A DNA stretch of 9,673 nt, from the NCBI GenBank assembly GCA_022566435.1, contig JADFIX010000071.1, forward strand, positions 1 through 9,673, written 5' to 3'. This DNA comes from Planctomycetota bacterium (lineage in GTDB: Bacteria > Planctomycetota > Phycisphaerae > UBA1845). The position numbers and the translations under genes are program-made. Of the stretch, positions 6,650 to 9,673 are shown one piece after another (the stretch's first letter is position 1; each line of letters begins with the position of its first letter). Under the pieces are notes generated by a model. It did not search any database, was not told the DNA's origin, and worked only from the letters and a program-made list of their open reading frames with translations.

Positions 6650-8845
6650 ATGACCGACATCGCCACTCGCCACCGCCGAGCGAGAACACCGTCGATTCTG
6701 CAACTCGAAGCGGTCGAATGCGGTGCGGCCGCGCTCGGTATGATACTGGCGCATTTCGGGCGATACGAGCCGACGGCCACACTGCGTCGTGAATGCGGCG
6801 TGTCTCGTGACGGCAGTAAAGCCTCGAGCATCCTCAAGGCCGCACGCCGATACGGAATGCAGGCCAAGGGGTACAGCAAGGAAATTCCGGGATTACTTGA
6901 ACTCCCGCCGCCCTATATCATCTTCTGGAAGTTCAACCATTTCGTGGTCGTCGAGGGCATCGAGCGAAACCGAGTCTATTTGAACGATCCGGCCACCGGT
7001 CACCGCGTCGTCGACAGGCCGGAGTTTGAAAAGGGCTTTACCGGTGTGGTTCTGGACATCAGACCGGGACCCGATTTCGAAGAAGGGGGACGCAGACCAA
7101 ACCCCGCCACAGCCCTCGTGGACCGACTTCGGGGTGCCATGGGCGCCCTGCAATACTGCGTACTTGCCGGTTTCCTCTTGGTGATACCGAGCCTCGCACT
7201 CGCGGGCCTGAACCAAGTCTTCCTGGATGAGATTCTTCTCGAACACCGCGGGCGGTGGATTCGCCCGGTGCTCTTGGCGATGGCCCTCACCCTGCTTCTC
7301 CAAGGTTCACTGCGTTTCCTCCAGCTTCGCTATCTCCGTCGCCTCAAGATCGCGCTGGCCATCAAGCTATCCAGCCAATTCTTCTGGCACATTCTGCAAC
7401 TTCCGGCCATGTTCTATGCGCAGCGCTATGCCGGTGAGATCGCCAATCGAAGCCGAATCAACGACAAGCTCTCGACGGTGCTTTCGGGCAAACTCGCGCA
7501 GACGGCGATCGATGTCGTCATGTTGGTCTTCTTCGCCGCCATGATGTTCTTCTACGATGTCGTGCTCACTTTCGTGGGGCTCGGTGTCGCGGCGATCAAC
7601 ATATTCGTGCTGAGATGGATATCGAGGCGACGTGTCGAATCGAACATGCGGGTGCTGCAAGAGTACGGAAAGGCACAGGGGACGGCTCTGGCGGGGCTGC
7701 AGAGTATCGAAACGATCAAGGCCTCGGGCCTGGAGTCCAAGTTTTTCGAAAAGTGGTCGGGGTACCAGGCCAAAGCCACGAACGCGCGACAGGATCTCCA
7801 GCTCTCGAATCAGACGCTGGGTATTTTGCCGGGCGTACTCCATGCCGTGGCCATGACATTGGTGATCGTGTTGGGCGGGTATCGGATCACGCAGGGACAC
7901 ATGACGATCGGGATGCTGATCGCATTTCAAACGCTCATGCGGTACTTTCTGGCGCCGATTTCCAACCTCGTGAATCTCGGCACTTTGCTTCAGGAGCTTC
8001 GCGGCGACCTCGAGCGTGTGGACGACGTGCTGAAATCTCCCGCACAGCCCGCGCCGACGTCCGACATTCTGAAAGACGATGACGGTCGGAGCGTTGTTCG
8101 CCTGAAGGGGTACGTGGAACTCAAGAACGTCACCTTCGGGTTCAGCCCGCTCGAACCGCCGCTTATCGTGAATCTCAACCTATCCATGCATCCGGGACAA
8201 CGCATTGCCCTCGTGGGCGCAAGCGGCTCCGGGAAAACGACGATTTCCAAGCTTATTAGCGGCGAGCTGGAGCCTTGGGACGGCGAAGTTCTGATGGACC
8301 AGAGGCGATGGAATGAGGTGCCGGAACGTGTCCGAGTCAATTCGTTTTCGATTGTCGAACAAGACACATTCCTTTTTGGTGGAACCGTACGCGAGAATCT
8401 GACACTTTGGGATTCGACGGTCTCTGAAGAAAGCCTGATTCGCGCATGTGAAGATGCCGCAGTGATGGAAGCCGTTCTCGAAATCCCCGGTGGTCTGAAC
8501 GGTGAAATCGCCGAGGGCGGACGCAATGTGAGCGGTGGGCAAGCCCAAAGACTCGAGATCGCCCGCGCGCTGGTCAACAACCCTTCCATATTAGTCTTGG
8601 ATGAAGCAACAAGTGCGCTCGACGCGGAGACGGAACGTATTGTTCTCAGCAGGCTCAGAACACGCGGATGTTCCTGCGTGATCGTCGCCCATCGGCTGAG
8701 CACGATTCGTGATTGTGATGAGATCATCGTCATGGATCGCGGCAAGGTGGTCGAGCGGGGCACCCATGATGAACTCATGGCAAAAGACAACGCCTATGCC
8801 CGACTCATACGAAGCGACGACGATTTGCTCGGAAACGACGAGTGA
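6650..8845 (+). CDS. NHLM-type ABC transporter with C39 peptidase, membrane and ATPase domains
   Basis: This 731-residue complete half-transporter cleaves leader peptides and exports the core. The N-terminal C39 peptidase (about 12-135) has oxyanion Q18, catalytic C24 (QLEAVECGAAALG), H97 (FNHFVVVEG) and D113 (YLNDPATG), so the full triad is present. The membrane domain spans about 165-440 with several hydrophobic helices. The ATPase domain (about 487-715) has Walker A GASGSGKT (523-530), Q571, signature VSGGQAQ (627-633), Walker B ILVLDEATSALD (647-658) and H681; all appear intact. The SILQLEAVECGAAAL motif and the neighbours point to the peptidase/ATP-binding protein of NHLM bacteriocin export rather than a classical class II bacteriocin exporter. 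The substrate would be a peptide with a Gly-Gly-type leader. Its stop overlaps the next ATG by one base (TGATG). Confidence 0.93.
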   Translation: MTDIATRHRRARTPSILQLEAVECGAAALGMILAHFGRYEPTATLRRECGVSRDGSKASSILKAARRYGMQAKGYSKEIPGLLELPPPYIIFWKFNHFVVVEGIERNRVYLNDPATGHRVVDRPEFEKGFTGVVLDIRPGPDFEEGGRRPNPATALVDRLRGAMGALQYCVLAGFLLVIPSLALAGLNQVFLDEILLEHRGRWIRPVLLAMALTLLLQGSLRFLQLRYLRRLKIALAIKLSSQFFWHILQLPAMFYAQRYAGEIANRSRINDKLSTVLSGKLAQTAIDVVMLVFFAAMMFFYDVVLTFVGLGVAAINIFVLRWISRRRVESNMRVLQEYGKAQGTALAGLQSIETIKASGLESKFFEKWSGYQAKATNARQDLQLSNQTLGILPGVLHAVAMTLVIVLGGYRITQGHMTIGMLIAFQTLMRYFLAPISNLVNLGTLLQELRGDLERVDDVLKSPAQPAPTSDILKDDDGRSVVRLKGYVELKNVTFGFSPLEPPLIVNLNLSMHPGQRIALVGASGSGKTTISKLISGELEPWDGEVLMDQRRWNEVPERVRVNSFSIVEQDTFLFGGTVRENLTLWDSTVSEESLIRACEDAAVMEAVLEIPGGLNGEIAEGGRNVSGGQAQRLEIARALVNNPSILVLDEATSALDAETERIVLSRLRTRGCSCVIVAHRLSTIRDCDEIIVMDRGKVVERGTHDELMAKDNAYARLIRSDDDLLGNDE

Positions 8846-9673
8846 TGACGACCGAAGACGCGAGGTCCAAATTGAATACGAAAGTTCAGATCGCCAAGCG
8901 TCATCAGCCGTTCATTCTTGATGATCCGGATACGGCGTGGTGCATACTCGCCGGGTCGGCGGACGTCTTCAGTTCCGTGGTGGAAAAGGGTGTTGCGGTG
9001 GGGACTCGTCGCCGGCTAGGTCACCTGGGTGTTGGCGATGCCGTCTTCACGGTCGAAGATACGCGAGCCCAAGAGCCGATTCGCCTCATGTTACTGGCTA
9101 CGGCGGACGTCGAACTTCTGGCGATACCGACTTCCCGCCTCGAGTCAGCATCGACGGAGACAGGCAAAAACCCCCGAGAGTTGATTGAATCCTGGGTGAC
9201 CAAGGTCGGAGAACTTCTTCCCTGGCCTAAGCCTCCCCCAGCCGCGGACCGACTCGCTGCCCCGGGACAACGGAAATGCGAGATCGGACAATCCTTGCGC
9301 CCGGCACGAAACCATGTGTCGTGGGTGCGTGTGGACGAGGGCTCGGCGCGATTCGCAGGCGTGTCCGGGCTCACCATGGAACCGGGACAGACCTATCTCC
9401 CGCTGGGTGATGGGCTTTGGTTTGAAGCGGGCGAAGGGTTGGTCGTCACGACGTCCGACTTCGAGAGTCTAGCTTTTCCGCACGATCATCTGGCAGGCTT
9501 GAAGATGCTACACGAGTACTCGGCGGAACAAATCCGTGCCGCCGATCGAGAGGATCAGGCCGACGAGAGCCGGAGATTGCAGAAACGAGTCGCGCTTCAG
9601 CGTCAAGGGATGCAGGGGGCGATGGAGGGTCTGGCGTCAGTCTTGGATAGAACGCCGGTCAGGAAAGAGCGGG
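8845..9673 (+). CDS. Second NHLM-type ABC transporter (ATP-binding protein), N-terminal part only
   Basis: The frame runs from ATG 8845 (overlapping the preceding TGA) through 276 codons to the window edge without a stop. No family ATPase motifs are reached yet. Residues about 22-100 resemble a degenerate cyclic-nucleotide-binding-like fold (ILDDPDTAWCILAGSADVF, then GDAVFTVED), the hallmark N-terminus of the second NHLM transporter as I recall it. Residues about 112-127 (LIESWVTKVGELLPW) and 165-210 (PGQTYLPLGDGLWFEAG) fit the same family. A charged helical stretch (about 225-276) should lead into the membrane domain. The C39 catalytic Cys motif is absent, as expected for the non-peptidase partner, which probably pairs with the upstream transporter. 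The identification rests on N-terminal features and gene order; the missing C-terminus should contain a full ABC module. Confidence 0.82.
   Translation, partial: MTTEDARSKLNTKVQIAKRHQPFILDDPDTAWCILAGSADVFSSVVEKGVAVGTRRRLGHLGVGDAVFTVEDTRAQEPIRLMLLATADVELLAIPTSRLESASTETGKNPRELIESWVTKVGELLPWPKPPPAADRLAAPGQRKCEIGQSLRPARNHVSWVRVDEGSARFAGVSGLTMEPGQTYLPLGDGLWFEAGEGLVVTTSDFESLAFPHDHLAGLKMLHEYSAEQIRAADREDQADESRRLQKRVALQRQGMQGAMEGLASVLDRTPVRKER

Overview
The window reads as bacterial, moderately GC-rich, gene-dense DNA from a large-genome lineage with extended signalling. ECF-type sigma factors, cyclase/FHA fusions and peptide exporters of this kind are common in Planctomycetota and Myxococcota. That placement is inference from protein style, not from a marker gene.

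Layout. (1) Positions 1-665, minus strand: the 5' part of a Thr-Pro-rich protein leading into a PD40/TolB-like beta-propeller, running off the left edge. Its style resembles Chloroflexota (Anaerolineae) surface proteins and its 5' end looks broken, so a chimeric join or a truncation near 600-730 is possible. (2) Positions 823-3738, minus strand, in transcription order: an ECF-like sigma factor (TTG start with a strong ribosome binding site), a class III nucleotidyl cyclase fused to a C-terminal FHA domain through a segment that looks like a decayed protein-kinase glycine-rich loop, and an MBL-fold metallohydrolase. (3) Positions 3739-4546: an 808-base divergent intergenic region with no convincing gene. 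(4) Positions 4547-9673, plus strand: a stand-alone cyclic-nucleotide-binding-fold protein without a DNA-binding domain, an HlyD-like membrane fusion protein, a C39-peptidase ABC transporter, and the N-terminal part of a second ABC transporter with a characteristic non-peptidase N-terminus.

The last three plus-strand genes have the order and signatures of the NHLM (NHLP/Nif11-leader) RiPP export system: secretion protein, peptidase/ATP-binding transporter, ATP-binding transporter. They would cleave a double-Gly-type leader and export a ribosomal peptide through an inner-membrane complex. No precursor peptide or modifying enzyme is visible here. The most interesting reading is a divergent locus in which one arm makes and perhaps degrades a cyclic nucleotide (cyclase, MBL hydrolase, sigma factor) and the other arm carries a cyclic-nucleotide-binding-fold protein at the head of a peptide-export operon. 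That functional link is inference. Two observations complicate it: the binding-fold protein lacks the usual phosphate-contacting Arg, and the cyclase lacks the canonical catalytic Asn.
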